A stretch of DNA of 64,000 bases, from contig NZ_CP053346.1 of assembly GCF_013113735.1 (NCBI RefSeq), positions 1,061,001 to 1,125,000 of the forward strand, given 5' to 3'. This DNA is from Sphingomonas sp. AP4-R1. Lineage in GTDB: Bacteria > Pseudomonadota > Alphaproteobacteria > Sphingomonadales > Sphingomonadaceae. This document shows positions 32,865 through 42,673 of the stretch, piece by piece. The notes beneath the pieces are model-generated. The model had not been told where the DNA came from. It did not search any database and saw only the letters and a program-made list of their open reading frames with translations. Numbering within the stretch: the stretch's first letter is position 1; each line of letters begins with the position of its first letter. Position numbers and translations under genes: made by a program.

Positions 32865-33131
32865 TTAGTCGATGCGCGCGGTCGGCGCGTCGTAACGCAC
32901 GTCGGTGTGATCGTAGCGGCCCGAGACCTTGCCGTTGACCAGCTTCAGGTCGAACGTGCGGCCCGAGCCCAGCTCCTTGCCGGTGATGCGGGTCACGCCG
33001 TTGTCGGCGGTGATGACGTTGGCTTCGTAGCGGATGCCGTCACGCTCGAACGAGAGCGGAGCAACCTGGGTCTGCGCGACGGCCGGAGCGGCGACGACGA
33101 GCGCGAGAGCGGGAAGAGCGAACTTGATCAT
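32865..33131 (-). CDS. Small periplasmic hypothetical protein
   Basis: An 88-residue protein with a clear signal peptide 'MIKFALPALALVVAAPAVAQ' and a mature part of about 68 residues ('FERDGIRYEANVITADNGVT', 'ITGKELGSGRTFDLKLVNGK') that looks like a small beta-sheet domain. ATG 33131 was chosen with GGAGA upstream; ATG 33143 is an alternative. It has its own strong terminator and faces away from trpF. Family not recognised. Confidence 0.8.
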   Translation of the reverse strand: MIKFALPALALVVAAPAVAQTQVAPLSFERDGIRYEANVITADNGVTRITGKELGSGRTFDLKLVNGKVSGRYDHTDVRYDAPTARID

Positions 33132-33316
33132 GGCAGTCTCCATCGATTGGGTCTGCCTCTGCCTAGACGGTGATGTTGTTCTATATTGCGCTGCAAGAAC
33201 TGCCCGGACCGGCCTCTTGCTGCAACTGCGAAGCTGGCGAGTCCGCTTGCACTTTCCGCAATTAAAAGCTGCGCTTTCTGCGCCCCCTTCCCGGGCAAAG
33301 CCGCTAAAGGGGCAGG

Positions 33317-33955
33317 ATGCGCGTTCAGGCAAAGATATGCGGGCTTTCCACGGCCGATACGGTGACGGCGTCGTTGCGCGGTGGGGCCGCGTGGCTCGGC
33401 TTCGTGATGTTCCCGAAAAGCCCGAGGAATGTGACGCCCGATCAGGCGGCTGGATTGATCGCGCCCGTCCCCGCCGGAGTCGGCACGGTGGCGGTGCTGG
33501 TCGATCCCGACGACGATCTCGTTGCGCGCGCGATCGGGGCGGGCGTCACGGCGCTGCAACTCCACGGCCATGAGGCGCCGGAGCGTGTTGTTGCACTGCG
33601 GCATAGGTTCGGTGTCGAGATCTGGAAGGCGGTGCCGGTGCGGACGCGCGTCGATCTGGCGGGCGCGGCCGCCTTCCGGGGCGCCGCCGATCGCATCCTC
33701 TACGATGCCAAGACGCCAGACGGCGCCGCTTTGCCCGGCGGTATGGGGTTGCGCTTCGACTGGACTTTGCTGCACGGCTTCGATCATCCCTTGCCCTGGG
33801 CGCTCTCGGGCGGGCTGGATGCGGAGAATGTGGCCGATGCGGTGGGCGTCACCGGCGCCCGGCTGGTGGATGTCTCTTCGGGCGTGGAGCGCGCGCCCGG
33901 CCTCAAGGATGTGGACAAGATCGCCGCCTTCCTTCAAGCGACCGCCCGCCTATGA
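33317..33955 (+). CDS. trpF: Phosphoribosylanthranilate isomerase
   Basis: A 212-residue TIM barrel that isomerises phosphoribosylanthranilate to CdRP in tryptophan synthesis. 'AKICGLS' holds the catalytic Cys, 'AVLVDPDDD' follows, and '[11 protein letters not shown]' and 'VDVSSGVE' supply phosphate-binding loops and the catalytic Asp. First gene of trpF-trpB-trpA, with the usual alphaproteobacterial separation from trpD/C. ATG with AAAGGGG upstream; no leader peptide seen. Confidence 0.96.
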   Translation: MRVQAKICGLSTADTVTASLRGGAAWLGFVMFPKSPRNVTPDQAAGLIAPVPAGVGTVAVLVDPDDDLVARAIGAGVTALQLHGHEAPERVVALRHRFGVEIWKAVPVRTRVDLAGAAAFRGAADRILYDAKTPDGAALPGGMGLRFDWTLLHGFDHPLPWALSGGLDAENVADAVGVTGARLVDVSSGVERAPGLKDVDKIAAFLQATARL

Positions 33956-35184
33956 CTCTTCCCAACAGCCTTCGCTCCCAGCCTGACGCGCAGGGAAATT
34001 TCGGTGACTATGGCGGCCGCTACGTCGCCGAGACGCTGATGCCGCTCATTCTGGAGCTGGATCGCGAATATCGTGCCGCCAAGGCCGATCCCGCCTTCCG
34101 CGCCGAGCTGGAAAGCCTCGCCAAACATTATGTCGGACGGCCCAGCCCGCTTTATTATGCGGAGCGCCTGACCGAGACGATCCGCGAGGGGGCCGCCCCC
34201 GGCATGGGCGCGAAGGTCTATCTGAAGCGCGAGGAACTGAACCACACCGGCGCGCACAAGATCAACAACTGCATCGGCCAGATCCTGCTCGCGCGCCGCA
34301 TGGGCCGCACGCGCATCATCGCGGAAACGGGTGCGGGCTCGCACGGCGTCGCCACCGCCACGGTCTGCGCGCGCTTCGGTCTGAAGTGCGTCGTCTATAT
34401 GGGCGCCAAGGATGTCGAACGACAGCAGCCGAACGTGTTCCGCATGAAGCTGCTGGGCGCCGAGGTGATTCCCGTCACCAACGGCGCGCAGACGCTGAAG
34501 GATGCGCTGAACGAGGCGCTGCGCGACTGGGTCGCCAATGTCGACGACACCTTCTACCTGATCGGCACGGTGGCGGGCCCGCATCCCTATCCGGAGCTGG
34601 TGCGCGATTTCCAGTCGGTGATCGGCACGGAAGCCCGCGCCCAGATCCTCGAGATGGAAGGGCGCCTGCCCGATCTGCTCGTGGCGGCGGTGGGCGGCGG
34701 ATCGAATGCGATCGGTCTGTTCCATCCCTTCCTCGACGATGCCGAGGTGGCGATGCTCGGCGTCGAGGCGGCGGGCCACGGAATGGACACGGACAAGCAT
34801 GCCGCCAGTATCGGCGGCGGCAGCCCCGGCGTGCTGCACGGCAACCGCACCTATCTGCTGCAGGATGACGACGGCCAGATCATCGAGGCGCATTCGGTGT
34901 CTGCCGGGCTCGATTATCCCGGCATCGGGCCGGAGCATGCCTGGCTCAACGATATCGGCCGCGTCTCCTATGAGGGCGTGACGGACCAGGAGGCGATCGA
35001 TGCCTTCACCCTGCTGACCCGCGTGGAGGGCATCATCCCCGCGCTGGAAAGCGCCCATGCGCTCGCCGCCGTGCCCGCCAAGGCGCGCGCGATGCGCGAG
35101 GACCAGATCGTCGTCGTCAACCTCTCCGGTCGCGGCGACAAGGACATGGCGACGGTCGCCGCCTCGCTGGGGGTGACGATATGA
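33952..35184 (+). CDS. trpB: Tryptophan synthase beta chain
   Basis: A 410-residue PLP enzyme that joins indole with serine. The PLP lysine is in '[13 protein letters not shown]', the phosphate loop in 'VGGGSNAIG', and '[14 protein letters not shown]' contains the catalytic Glu region. Its ATG overlaps the trpF stop (ATGA). Unusually, 145 bp with a dispersed repeat separate it from trpA, whose product forms the alpha2beta2 complex. Confidence 0.97.
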   Translation: MTLPNSLRSQPDAQGNFGDYGGRYVAETLMPLILELDREYRAAKADPAFRAELESLAKHYVGRPSPLYYAERLTETIREGAAPGMGAKVYLKREELNHTGAHKINNCIGQILLARRMGRTRIIAETGAGSHGVATATVCARFGLKCVVYMGAKDVERQQPNVFRMKLLGAEVIPVTNGAQTLKDALNEALRDWVANVDDTFYLIGTVAGPHPYPELVRDFQSVIGTEARAQILEMEGRLPDLLVAAVGGGSNAIGLFHPFLDDAEVAMLGVEAAGHGMDTDKHAASIGGGSPGVLHGNRTYLLQDDDGQIIEAHSVSAGLDYPGIGPEHAWLNDIGRVSYEGVTDQEAIDAFTLLTRVEGIIPALESAHALAAVPAKARAMREDQIVVVNLSGRGDKDMATVAASLGVTI

Positions 35185-35213
35185 GCCGTGCTGACCAAGG
35201 GGACCACGATTTC

Positions 35214-35296
35214 CCGTTCGTCCTGAGCGAAGTCGAAGGACGTGCTCCGGGCGATTCGTGTGCAGCCCATGCTTCGACTGCGCTCAGCACGAACGG
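35214..35296. repeat. Dispersed inverted repeat, type 2 ('CCTGAGCGAAGTCGAAG'), between trpB and trpA
   Basis: Left arm begins CCGTTCGTCCTGAGCG (35214); right arm 35271-35296 ends CAGCACGAACGG. It belongs to the same superfamily as the type 1 copies at 19236 and 48233 and is close to the copy at 60241. It accounts for most of the trpB-trpA gap. Confidence 0.85.
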
Positions 35297-35329
35297 CGTG
35301 GCTGGGACCAGCGTGAACGGAGGCCGGGC

Positions 35330-36157
35330 ATGAGCAATCGCATCGCCACCGCCTTCGCCCGTGCGCGCTCCGAAGGCCGCGCCGCGCTCGTCACCTTCGT
35401 CACCGGGGGCGATCCGTCGCTCGCCGCCACGCCCGCCATCCTCGATGCGCTGGTCGCGGGCGGAGCGGACCTGATCGAGTTGGGCCTGCCCTTCACTGAT
35501 CCGATGGCGGACGGTCCCGCGATCCAGCGCGCCAACCTGCGCGCGCTGGAGGCGGGCGCCACCAGCGCCACCATCATGGCCATCGCGCGTGATTTCCGCG
35601 CGCGTCATCCCCATGTGCCGCTCGTGCTGATGGGCTATGCCAATCCGATGCTGCGCCGGGGCGCCGATGCGTTCGCCGCCTCCTGCGTGGACGCGGGCGT
35701 GGACGGCGTGATCTGCGTCGATATTCCGGCCGAGCAGGATGTGGCGATGGGCCCGGCGCTGCGCGCGGCGGACGTCGCGTTCGTCCGCCTCGCCACGCCC
35801 ACTACCGATGCCGCGCGGCTTCCCGCCGTGCTGGAGGGGGCCGCGGGCTTCCTCTATTATGTCTCGGTCGCCGGCATCACCGGCAGCCAGCAGGCGGCGC
35901 AGGCCAGCATCGAGCAGGCGGTGGCTCGCCTGAAAGCGGCGACCGATCTGCCCGTCGCGGTCGGCTTCGGCGTCCGCACACCCGAACAGGCCGCGGCGAT
36001 CGGCCGCGTGGCCGACGGCGTCGTCGTCGGCTCCGCGATCGTCGAGGCCATCGCCGCTGCGGCGGAGGCGGGCGCAGATCCCGCCGCTGCCGCGCGCACC
36101 ATCGTGGCCGGGCTCTCCGCAGCCCTGGCCGGAACCAAGGAGGAGCAGCCCGCATGA
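35330..36157 (+). CDS. trpA: Tryptophan synthase alpha chain
   Basis: A 275-residue TIM barrel that cleaves indole-3-glycerol phosphate. '[20 protein letters not shown]' contains the catalytic Glu and Asp; '[11 protein letters not shown]' is the loop-6 region and 'GFGVRTPEQ' binds phosphate. ATG 35330 was chosen because GGAGG lies 7 nt upstream; the open frame before it is translated repeat. Its stop overlaps accD (ATGA). Confidence 0.96.
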   Translation: MSNRIATAFARARSEGRAALVTFVTGGDPSLAATPAILDALVAGGADLIELGLPFTDPMADGPAIQRANLRALEAGATSATIMAIARDFRARHPHVPLVLMGYANPMLRRGADAFAASCVDAGVDGVICVDIPAEQDVAMGPALRAADVAFVRLATPTTDAARLPAVLEGAAGFLYYVSVAGITGSQQAAQASIEQAVARLKAATDLPVAVGFGVRTPEQAAAIGRVADGVVVGSAIVEAIAAAAEAGADPAAAARTIVAGLSAALAGTKEEQPA

Positions 36158-37008
36158 GCTGGCTCGATCGCGTCCGCACCGCCGTCCCCTTCCTTCAGAA
36201 GAAGGAGACGCCCGACAATCTCTGGCACAAATGCCCCGCGTGCGGGACGATGGTGTTCACGAAGGAATATGAGGACAATCAGTCCGTCTGCCCGAAGTGT
36301 GATCATCATGGTCGCATCGGCCCGGATGCGCGCTTCGACGAGATTTTTGATAGTGGCGTCTATGTGCCGCTACCCAATCCGCAGGTGCGCGAAGATCCGC
36401 TGAAATTCCGCGATTCGAAGAAATATGTCGATCGCCTGAAAGCCGCGCGCACCGCGACCGGCGAGGGCGACGCGCTCGTCAATGCCAGCGGCCGGATCGA
36501 GGGGATGAAGGCGATCGTCGGCGTCCAGGATTTCGCCTTCATGGGCGGATCGATGGGCCTCGCCGTGGGCGCGGCCTTCGTCGTCGGGGTCGAGGCCGCG
36601 ATCGCCGAGCAATGCCCCTACATCATCTTCACGGCCGCCGGCGGCGCGCGCATGCAGGAGGGCATTCTCAGCCTGATGCAGATGCCCAAGACCACCGTGG
36701 CGATCCAGAAGCTGCGCGAGGCGGGCCTGCCCTATATCGTGGTGATGACCGATCCCACCACCGGCGGCGTCACCGCCAGCTATGCGATGCTGGGCGACGT
36801 GCAGATCGCCGAGCCGGGCGCCCTGATCGGTTTCGCCGGCCAGCGCGTGATCGAATCGACGATCCGCGAGAAGCTGCCCGATGGCTTCCAGCGCGCCGAA
36901 TATCTGCTGGCGCACGGGATGCTCGACATGGTCGTCCATCGCCACAAGCTGCGCGCCGAGCTGGCCCGCCTGATCGGCTATCTCTGCGGGGACAAGGCCG
37001 CTGCCTGA
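36154..37008 (+). CDS. accD: Acetyl-CoA carboxylase carboxyltransferase subunit beta
   Basis: A 284-residue subunit. It has the N-terminal C4 zinc finger '[20 protein letters not shown]' plus '[10 protein letters not shown]', and the crotonase-like core with '[20 protein letters not shown]' and '[16 protein letters not shown]'. With AccA it moves the carboxyl group from biotin to acetyl-CoA, the first step of fatty acid synthesis. Overlaps trpA by 4 nt; the trpA-accD-folC order is common in alphaproteobacteria. Confidence 0.97.
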   Translation: MSWLDRVRTAVPFLQKKETPDNLWHKCPACGTMVFTKEYEDNQSVCPKCDHHGRIGPDARFDEIFDSGVYVPLPNPQVREDPLKFRDSKKYVDRLKAARTATGEGDALVNASGRIEGMKAIVGVQDFAFMGGSMGLAVGAAFVVGVEAAIAEQCPYIIFTAAGGARMQEGILSLMQMPKTTVAIQKLREAGLPYIVVMTDPTTGGVTASYAMLGDVQIAEPGALIGFAGQRVIESTIREKLPDGFQRAEYLLAHGMLDMVVHRHKLRAELARLIGYLCGDKAAA

Positions 37009-37023
37009 GCAGGGTTTGCGCTG

Positions 37024-38349
37024 ATGGCCGATCATGCCGTCTCGTCCGATCCGGCCGTGCAGGCGCAGCTCGATCGGCTGTCCCTGCTGTCGCCGGGGGC
37101 GGATATTCTCGGGCTGGAGCGGATCAGCGCGCTGCTGCGGCGGCTCGGCAATCCGCACCATGATCTGCCGCCGGTCTTCCATGTCGCGGGTACGAACGGG
37201 AAGGGCTCCACCTGCGCCTTTCTGCGCGCCGCGTTGGAGGCTGCGGGCCACAAGGTCCATGCTTATACGAGCCCGCATCTCGTCCGCTTCAACGAGCGGA
37301 TCCGCATCGCCGGCAGCCTGATCGAGGATGCGCTGCTGGCCGAATTGCTGGCCGAGGTGCTGGATGTCGGTGCCGATGTCGGCGCCAGTTTCTTCGAGGT
37401 GACGACCGCCGCCGCGTTCCTCGCCTTCGCGCGCACGCCGGCCGATGCCTGCGTGATCGAGGTGGGGCTGGGCGGCCGGTTGGATGCGACCAATGTGATC
37501 GAACGCCCGCTGATCTGCGGCATCGCGCAGCTCGGCCTCGATCATCAGCAGTTTCTGGGTGACCGGATCGAGGATATCGCGGCCGAGAAGGCCGGGATCG
37601 CCAAGGCCGGAGCGCCGCTCGTCACGCAGCATTATTCCGCCCGCATCGCGGCGCCCATCGCGCGCGCGGCGGCCGCCGTGAACGCGCCGTGGCTGGCGGC
37701 GGGCGCAGCCTGGTCGGTCGATGGCACGCGCGGGCGGCTCGACTATCGCGATCTGATCGGCCCGCTCGATCTGCCGCTGCCGCGCCTGCCCGGCGGGCAT
37801 CAGGCCGACAATGCCGGGCTCGCGATCGCGATGCTGCGTCATCAGGACGCGCTGGCCGTGCCGCCCGCCGCTCTGCGCGCGGCGATGGGCTGGGCCGAAT
37901 GGCCCGCGCGGCTCCAGCGGCTCGATCGCGGGCCACTGCCCGCTCTGCTCGCGCCGGGCAGCGAATTGTGGCTGGATGGCGGGCACAACCCCGCCGCCGC
38001 GCGCGTGATCGCCGAATATTTCCGGCTGCGCGTCGCGCCGGGCCGGCGCTTCCATATCCTGCTCGGCATGCTGGAGAATAAGGATCTGGAAGGCTTTCTC
38101 GAGCCTTTCGCCGGCAGCGGCGCGATCATCCATCCACTGCCCATAGCCGGCCATGCCTGCCACGCCCCCGCCGCCATCGCCGCCGCGGCCAACCAGGCCG
38201 GCCTCGCCGCACGCGCGGCCGGCGGGATCGAAGCCGCGCTGTCGGCGGTCGCGGCAGAGCGGGACGATCCCCCTCCGATCGTCCTTGTCGGCGGCTCGCT
38301 CTATCTCGCGGGCACTCTGCTCGCGGCGAACGGTACGCCGCCCGTCTGA
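37024..38349 (+). CDS. folC: Bifunctional folylpolyglutamate / dihydrofolate synthase
   Basis: A 441-residue Mur-ligase-type enzyme. P-loop 'VAGTNGKGSTCAFLRAALEA', 'YTSPHLVRFNERIRIAG' and 'EVGLGGRLDATNVI' are FolC signatures; 'DGGHNPAAARVI' lies in the C-terminal domain. It adds glutamate to dihydropteroate and to tetrahydrofolate, with ATP. It follows accD by 15 nt in the same operon. Confidence 0.96.
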   Translation: MADHAVSSDPAVQAQLDRLSLLSPGADILGLERISALLRRLGNPHHDLPPVFHVAGTNGKGSTCAFLRAALEAAGHKVHAYTSPHLVRFNERIRIAGSLIEDALLAELLAEVLDVGADVGASFFEVTTAAAFLAFARTPADACVIEVGLGGRLDATNVIERPLICGIAQLGLDHQQFLGDRIEDIAAEKAGIAKAGAPLVTQHYSARIAAPIARAAAAVNAPWLAAGAAWSVDGTRGRLDYRDLIGPLDLPLPRLPGGHQADNAGLAIAMLRHQDALAVPPAALRAAMGWAEWPARLQRLDRGPLPALLAPGSELWLDGGHNPAAARVIAEYFRLRVAPGRRFHILLGMLENKDLEGFLEPFAGSGAIIHPLPIAGHACHAPAAIAAAANQAGLAARAAGGIEAALSAVAAERDDPPPIVLVGGSLYLAGTLLAANGTPPV

Positions 38350-38420
38350 TCTCGCTCTTATTGCGATTGACTTGCAATAGCGTGAGTGCCAGCATCCCTC
38401 CCGTCCAGAAGGAGTGTATG

Positions 38421-38861
38421 ATGCAGAAGAGCTCGCAGGCGGCGAACATGCTGCCCTTCACGGTGCCGGAAAGCGCCTATGCGCGGCTGTTGCTCTATTC
38501 GGTGCGGCGGATGGCGGCGGGTGGCCTGGACGATGCGTTCGCCGCGCAGGCGCTGATCGGCGGGTTCGGCATCAATTTCCGCCGCCCGCTGGTGCTGTTG
38601 CGTGCGTTCATGGGCGAATCGGCACGGATCGCGGGCAAGAAGCTGATGGTGGCGCCCTGCTGCTGCGGTCGGATGACGGGGGACGAACGCGCCTTGATTT
38701 CGGCGGTGGCGCTGGCGCAGGATCATCCAGACCTCGCGCATGACGCCCTCGCCGAAACGCTCGCTGTGCCCTCCTGCCTCGGTCTGTTGACCAGCGCGCA
38801 GGCGGTGGCGGCCAGCTTCGCCGATCTCGGCATGCCGCTGTCGCCTCTTTTGGAAAGCTGA
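38421..38861 (+). CDS. Conserved hypothetical protein with Cys cluster
   Basis: A 146-residue cytoplasmic protein, mostly helical. It has a striking 'APCCCGRMTGDERALI' motif near residue 75, and a further Cys near residue 118 ('PSCLGLL'), which could bind metal or a cluster. ATG 38421 was chosen because AAGGAG (38409-38414) is 6 nt away; ATG 38418 would be too close. I recognise it only as a type seen in sphingomonads. It is followed by an unusual overlapping-context gene. Confidence 0.75.
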   Translation: MQKSSQAANMLPFTVPESAYARLLLYSVRRMAAGGLDDAFAAQALIGGFGINFRRPLVLLRAFMGESARIAGKKLMVAPCCCGRMTGDERALISAVALAQDHPDLAHDALAETLAVPSCLGLLTSAQAVAASFADLGMPLSPLLES

Positions 38862-38901
38862 TCCCACGCGCCTGCGCTTCTCCCGCGATCCCGGCCGGCC
38901 G

Positions 38902-39339
38902 TTGACGGAGGGCGAGAGGGCGCTGGCGGCGCAGGCGTTCGGATCGACGCTCGATCCTGCGCGCGCACGAATCCACCGCGCGCGCTGGTGGCCATTCCAG
39001 CCACGCAATGTCGTGATGGCGCCCGATGGCGACATCTGGGTGCCGCCCGACGATGCGCTCTGGCGCGAGGATTATGCGACCGCCGAATGGAATGTGCGGG
39101 CTCTGTTCGTGCACGAACTTACCCACGTCTGGCAGCATCAAAGCGGCCTCTTTCTGCCGCTGCGGCGTCATCCCTTCTGCCGCTACACCTACGATCTCGT
39201 CCCCGGCCGCCCGCTGGAGGCTTATGGCATCGAGCAGCAGGCGATGATCGTCCAGCATGGCTGGTGGCGTCGCGCCCACGGGGAGGAACTGGGACCCTAT
39301 CGGGGCCTGCTGCCGGCGACGCGGGGCGGGAAGCGCTGA
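38902..39339 (+). CDS. HExxH-motif protein ('vgr-related' type)
   Basis: A 145-residue protein with 'LFVHELTHVWQHQSG' (HELTH), a zincin-like metal site, and 'PLEAYGIEQQAMIV' containing a downstream Glu that may be the third ligand. Similar small proteins in sphingomonads are annotated as Vgr/Rhs-related, a label without functional support here. The start is uncertain: TTG 38902 has no Shine-Dalgarno site, while the frame is open back to 38791, inside the previous gene, and reads plausibly ('DPTRLRFSRDPGRP') from the upstream stop. Confidence 0.65.
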   Translation: MTEGERALAAQAFGSTLDPARARIHRARWWPFQPRNVVMAPDGDIWVPPDDALWREDYATAEWNVRALFVHELTHVWQHQSGLFLPLRRHPFCRYTYDLVPGRPLEAYGIEQQAMIVQHGWWRRAHGEELGPYRGLLPATRGGKR

Positions 39340-39346
39340 GGTTTCT

Positions 39347-39730
39347 TCATCCTCCCCATCGCAGATGGGGAGGGGGACCGTGGAGGGGCGTTGCCACACG
39401 CCCGAGGATGGCAGCGACGATGCACGGAAGATCCGCCATCGCGTCCCGCGCGGAAAAGCGCAGTACATCGATCCCTTGCTCAGCCAGCCAGCGATCACGC
39501 GCCTCGTCCCGCGCAGGACGATCACCCATGTCGTGAGCGATGCCGTCGATCTCGATCGCCAGCTTCCCGTGTGGGCAGTAGAAATCGAGTATGAAGAGCC
39601 CGATTGGATGCTGTCGGCGAAAGCGGTAGCCGCCGGGTCGTGATCGCAGAGCCGCCCAGAGGCGAACCTCTGGGGCTGTCATTGCCCTGCGAAGCTGTCG
39701 TGCTTTCTCCACCGTCCGGCGTGGCGCCAT
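39347..39730 (-). CDS. DUF559-family endonuclease-like protein
   Basis: A 127-residue protein of the VSR-like/DUF559 type: 'RRTVEKARQLRRAMTAPEVR' is the N-terminal helix, 'FRRQHPIGLFILDFYCPHGK' and 'LAIEIDGIAHD' give the D...ExD/ExK nuclease core, and 'LRFSARDAM' follows. The last dozen residues ('PLHGPPPHLRWGG') are encoded by an inverted repeat whose partner begins at the start codon. ATG 39730 chosen; the upstream extension is repeat sequence. Cellular role of the family is unknown; association with small repeats suggests transfer as a unit. Confidence 0.8.
   Translation of the reverse strand: MAPRRTVEKARQLRRAMTAPEVRLWAALRSRPGGYRFRRQHPIGLFILDFYCPHGKLAIEIDGIAHDMGDRPARDEARDRWLAEQGIDVLRFSARDAMADLPCIVAAILGRVATPLHGPPPHLRWGG
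39351..39389. repeat. Repeat arm at the 3' end of the DUF559 gene
   Basis: Contains CCTCCCCATCGCAGATGGGG, a small hairpin, then AGGGGGACCGTGGAGGGG. It is the inverted partner of the sequence at 39728-39783. Confidence 0.75.
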
Positions 39731-39783
39731 TCCCCTCCACCACGCTGCGCGTGGTCCCCCTCCCCATGCAAGCATGGGGAGGA
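39728..39783. repeat. Repeat arm at the 5' end of the DUF559 gene
   Basis: Begins CCCCTCCACCACGCTGCG, continues to GTCCCCCTCCCCATG and ends GCATGGGGAGGATG. It is inverted relative to 39351-39389, so the two arms bracket the nuclease gene. The start codon of the gene lies in this arm. Confidence 0.75.
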
Positions 39784-39835
39784 TGCAGGGCGCGGCCTGC
39801 CGAAACAAGCCTACCGAAGAACAGAACCGCAGCCC

Positions 39836-40186
39836 TCAGGCCGAACGCCTCGCATCCTCCGCCAGCGCCAGCGCCAGCGTGTCGCGGATCGCGCGCAGGG
39901 GAGATGCGGGGGCAATCGGGGCGCCCGGTCCCTTGCGCGCCTCGTCGGTCAGCTGCTTCTGCACGCCCTTGATCGTATAGCCGTCGCGGTTGAGCAGATC
40001 GTGGATGCGCTGCACCAGAGCCACGTCGGCGGGCCGATAATAGCGGCGGTTGCCCGCGCGCTGCAGCGGCTTCAGCTGCGGAAAGCGCGTTTCCCAATAG
40101 CGCAGGATATGCTGGGGCAGGCCGAGCAGGTCCGCCACCTCGCTGATCGTGCGGAATGCGCTGTCGGGCTTGCCGCCGTCCGCCAT
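39836..40186 (-). CDS. MerR-family transcriptional regulator
   Basis: A 116-residue protein with an N-terminal winged HTH: '[20 protein letters not shown]', '[20 protein letters not shown]' and '[15 protein letters not shown]'. The short C-terminal helix has no Cys cluster, so it is not a classical metal sensor. The gene downstream of ihfA in this orientation is a standard alphaproteobacterial arrangement. Targets unknown. 10 nt after the ihfA stop. Confidence 0.9.
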   Translation of the reverse strand: MADGGKPDSAFRTISEVADLLGLPQHILRYWETRFPQLKPLQRAGNRRYYRPADVALVQRIHDLLNRDGYTIKGVQKQLTDEARKGPGAPIAPASPLRAIRDTLALALAEDARRSA

Positions 40187-40196
40187 CGTCTCGCGA

Positions 40197-40496
40197 TCAG
40201 CCCGCTTCGACGATGCGTTCGCGCATCGACTGGCTGGCGCGGAAGGTCAGCACGCGGCGCGGCGCGATCGGCACTTCGATGCCCGTCTTGGGATTGCGGC
40301 CCACGCGCTGCGCCTTGTCGCGCAGCACGAACGTGCCGAAACCGGAAATCTTGACGTTCTCGCCCCGGTCCATCGCGCCGCAGAGGTGGCCCAGCAGGTC
40401 CTCGACGATCTCGGCGCAGGCGGCCCGGGACAGGCCGATATTCTCATGAACGATTTCAGACAGATCGGCGCGCGTCAAAGTCCCCGAATCGAGCAT
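40197..40496 (-). CDS. ihfA: Integration host factor subunit alpha
   Basis: A 99-residue HU/IHF-fold protein: '[20 protein letters not shown]', '[20 protein letters not shown]' and '[20 protein letters not shown]', with the minor-groove-inserting Pro in the beta-arm. Forms a heterodimer with IHF-beta that bends DNA, and is usually needed at sigma-54 promoters such as the Psp one in this window. Lies between fabH and merR, as in many alphaproteobacteria. Confidence 0.95.
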   Translation of the reverse strand: MLDSGTLTRADLSEIVHENIGLSRAACAEIVEDLLGHLCGAMDRGENVKISGFGTFVLRDKAQRVGRNPKTGIEVPIAPRRVLTFRASQSMRERIVEAG

Positions 40497-40629
40497 CTCT
40501 TCCCCCCAATATCTGGTCGGCTGTTCTAAACCGCATTGCGCGCTCGCAGCAAGTTGAGCGATGCGCGCTAAGCGGCTGTTTGAGAATGCGGCTTTGGCGG
40601 ATAACCGCGCCTGCCGGTTCGCCGCGCCG

Positions 40630-41592
40630 TCAGAAGCGGACGGCGGCGGCGCCCCAGGTGAAGCCGCCGCCCATCGCTTCCAGCACGATCACGTCGCCGC
40701 GCCGGATGCGCCCGTCGCGTACCGCCGTATCCAGCGCCAGCGGCACCGATGCGGCGGAGGTGTTCGCATGCTCGTCGACGGTGATGATCACCTTCTCCGG
40801 CGCCAGGCCCAGCTTGCGCGCGGTGGCGTCCAGAATGCGGCGATTGGCCTGATGCGGTACCAGCCAGTCGATCGCGTCGACGCCGAGCCCGGCCTTGTCG
40901 AGCGCTTCGCCCAGCACGGCCGCGAGATTCACCACGGCGTGGCGAAACACTTCCTGCCCCTTCATACGGAGCTTGCCGACCGTGCCCGTCGTGGAAGGGC
41001 CGCCATCGACATAGAGCAGCTGGTTATGCTGCCCGTCGGCATGGAGCGCGACGGAAAGGATGCCGCGATCCTCGCTGTCCTCGGCTGCCAGCACCACGGC
41101 GCCCGCGCCATCGCCGAACAGGACGCAGGTGGTGCGGTCGTCCCAGTCGAGGATCCGGCTGAACGTCTCCGCACCGATCACCAGAGCGGTGCGCGCGCTG
41201 CCCGCGCGAATCATGCTTTCCGCCACCGAAACGGCATAGAGAAAGCCCGAGCAGACAGCGGCGACGTCGAAGGAGACGCAGTCCGCAATGCCCAGCATAT
41301 GCTGGATGCGCGTGGCGGAGGCGGGAAAGGTCTGGTCGGGCGTGGCGGTCGCCAGCACGATCAGGTCGACGGCGGAAGCCTCGATCCCGGCGGCGGCCAG
41401 CGCGTTGCGCGCGGCTTCGGCGCCCAAAGTGGAGGTCGTCTCGCCGTCGCCGGCGATATGGCGGGCGCGGATGCCGGTGCGCGCGACGATCCACTCGTCG
41501 GACGTATCGACCGTCTCTGCCAGCTCGTCGTTGGTCACCCGGCGTTTGGGAAGGGCGGAGCCCGTTCCGGCAATCACGGCACGAAGCGTCAT
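40630..41592 (-). CDS. fabH: Beta-ketoacyl-ACP synthase III
   Basis: A 320-residue thiolase-fold enzyme that starts fatty acid synthesis from acetyl-CoA and malonyl-ACP. The catalytic triad is visible: Cys in '[11 protein letters not shown]', His in '[11 protein letters not shown]', Asn in '[15 protein letters not shown]'. Its ATG overlaps the plsX stop. Order rpmF-plsX-fabH is the conserved lipid cluster. Confidence 0.97.
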   Translation of the reverse strand: MTLRAVIAGTGSALPKRRVTNDELAETVDTSDEWIVARTGIRARHIAGDGETTSTLGAEAARNALAAAGIEASAVDLIVLATATPDQTFPASATRIQHMLGIADCVSFDVAAVCSGFLYAVSVAESMIRAGSARTALVIGAETFSRILDWDDRTTCVLFGDGAGAVVLAAEDSEDRGILSVALHADGQHNQLLYVDGGPSTTGTVGKLRMKGQEVFRHAVVNLAAVLGEALDKAGLGVDAIDWLVPHQANRRILDATARKLGLAPEKVIITVDEHANTSAASVPLALDTAVRDGRIRRGDVIVLEAMGGGFTWGAAAVRF

Positions 41593-42632
41593 GCGGCGCT
41601 GTCTACGGTCGGCTGCCTGGTTTCCGCAAGGTCTTCCGCGATTCTGTCGGTGATCCGTGCGCGGGCGAGCTTGGCCGCCACGCCGATCGCATTGGCGAAG
41701 CCGACGGCGGAGGCACTGCCGTGGCTCTTCACCACCGTACCGGTTAGGCCGAGGAAGACCGCGCCGTTGCGCGTGTTGGGATCCAGCCCCTGGCGCAGCA
41801 GCGTGATCGCCGGGCGCGAGAGCAGGAAGCCGAATTTGGAGCGGAGCGAGCTGGTGAAGGCGCGGCGGATCAGGTCACCGATGAAGGTGGCGGTGCCCTC
41901 GGCCGTCTTCAGCGCGATATTGCCGGAAAAGCCGTCGGAGACGATCACGTCGGCTTCGCCCCGGCCCAGCGCATTGGCCTCGATGAAGCCGTCGAATCGC
42001 AGGGGCAGGTGCGGGGCGCTGCGGATCAGGGCGGCGGCGTCGCGAACGGCATCCGTGCCCTTCATCTCCTCGGTGCCGATATTGAGGAGGCGCACCTTCG
42101 GCTCGGCGATGTCGTGGACGATGCGCGAATAGGCCGCGCCCATGATCGCGAATTCGAACAGGTTGCGCGCGTCGCACTCGGTATTGGCGCCGAGGTCCAG
42201 CATCACGAGATCGTGCGCGCCGAGGGTGGGCAGCAGGGCCGCCAGCGCGGGCCGGTCGATGCCGGATATGGTGCGGAGCGCGACCTTCGCGGTCGCCATC
42301 AGCGCACCGGTATTGCCGGCCGATACGGCGGCGTCGGCGGTGCCGTCCTTCACGGCGGCGATGGCGAGGCCCATCGAGGTCTTCTTCGCGCGGCGCAGCG
42401 CGACGCTCGGCTTTTCCTCGCCCGAGACGATTTCGGGCGCGTGCGAAATCGCGATTCGTCCGGCTGCGGCCTTGGCGCGCGCCACCAGCGGCGTGAGGAC
42501 AGCCTCGTCGCCGAACAACGTGAACGAAAGCGCGGGATCGTGGCGCAGAGCATGGACTACGCCGGCGACTGTCGTCTCCGGCCCAACATCTCCGCCCATC
42601 GCGTCAATCGCGAGATGCGGTGCCCCACTCAC
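41589..42632 (-). CDS. plsX: Phosphate acyltransferase PlsX
   Basis: A 347-residue enzyme that makes acyl-phosphate from acyl-ACP for phospholipid synthesis. Family landmarks: '[13 protein letters not shown]' at the start, '[18 protein letters not shown]', '[15 protein letters not shown]', '[11 protein letters not shown]' and '[14 protein letters not shown]'. 41 nt after rpmF and coupled to fabH. Confidence 0.97.
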   Translation of the reverse strand: MSGAPHLAIDAMGGDVGPETTVAGVVHALRHDPALSFTLFGDEAVLTPLVARAKAAAGRIAISHAPEIVSGEEKPSVALRRAKKTSMGLAIAAVKDGTADAAVSAGNTGALMATAKVALRTISGIDRPALAALLPTLGAHDLVMLDLGANTECDARNLFEFAIMGAAYSRIVHDIAEPKVRLLNIGTEEMKGTDAVRDAAALIRSAPHLPLRFDGFIEANALGRGEADVIVSDGFSGNIALKTAEGTATFIGDLIRRAFTSSLRSKFGFLLSRPAITLLRQGLDPNTRNGAVFLGLTGTVVKSHGSASAVGFANAIGVAAKLARARITDRIAEDLAETRQPTVDSAA

Positions 42633-42673
42633 CCCAGACTCTATCCTTAAACGATCCAGCCCGAACGATCGGT

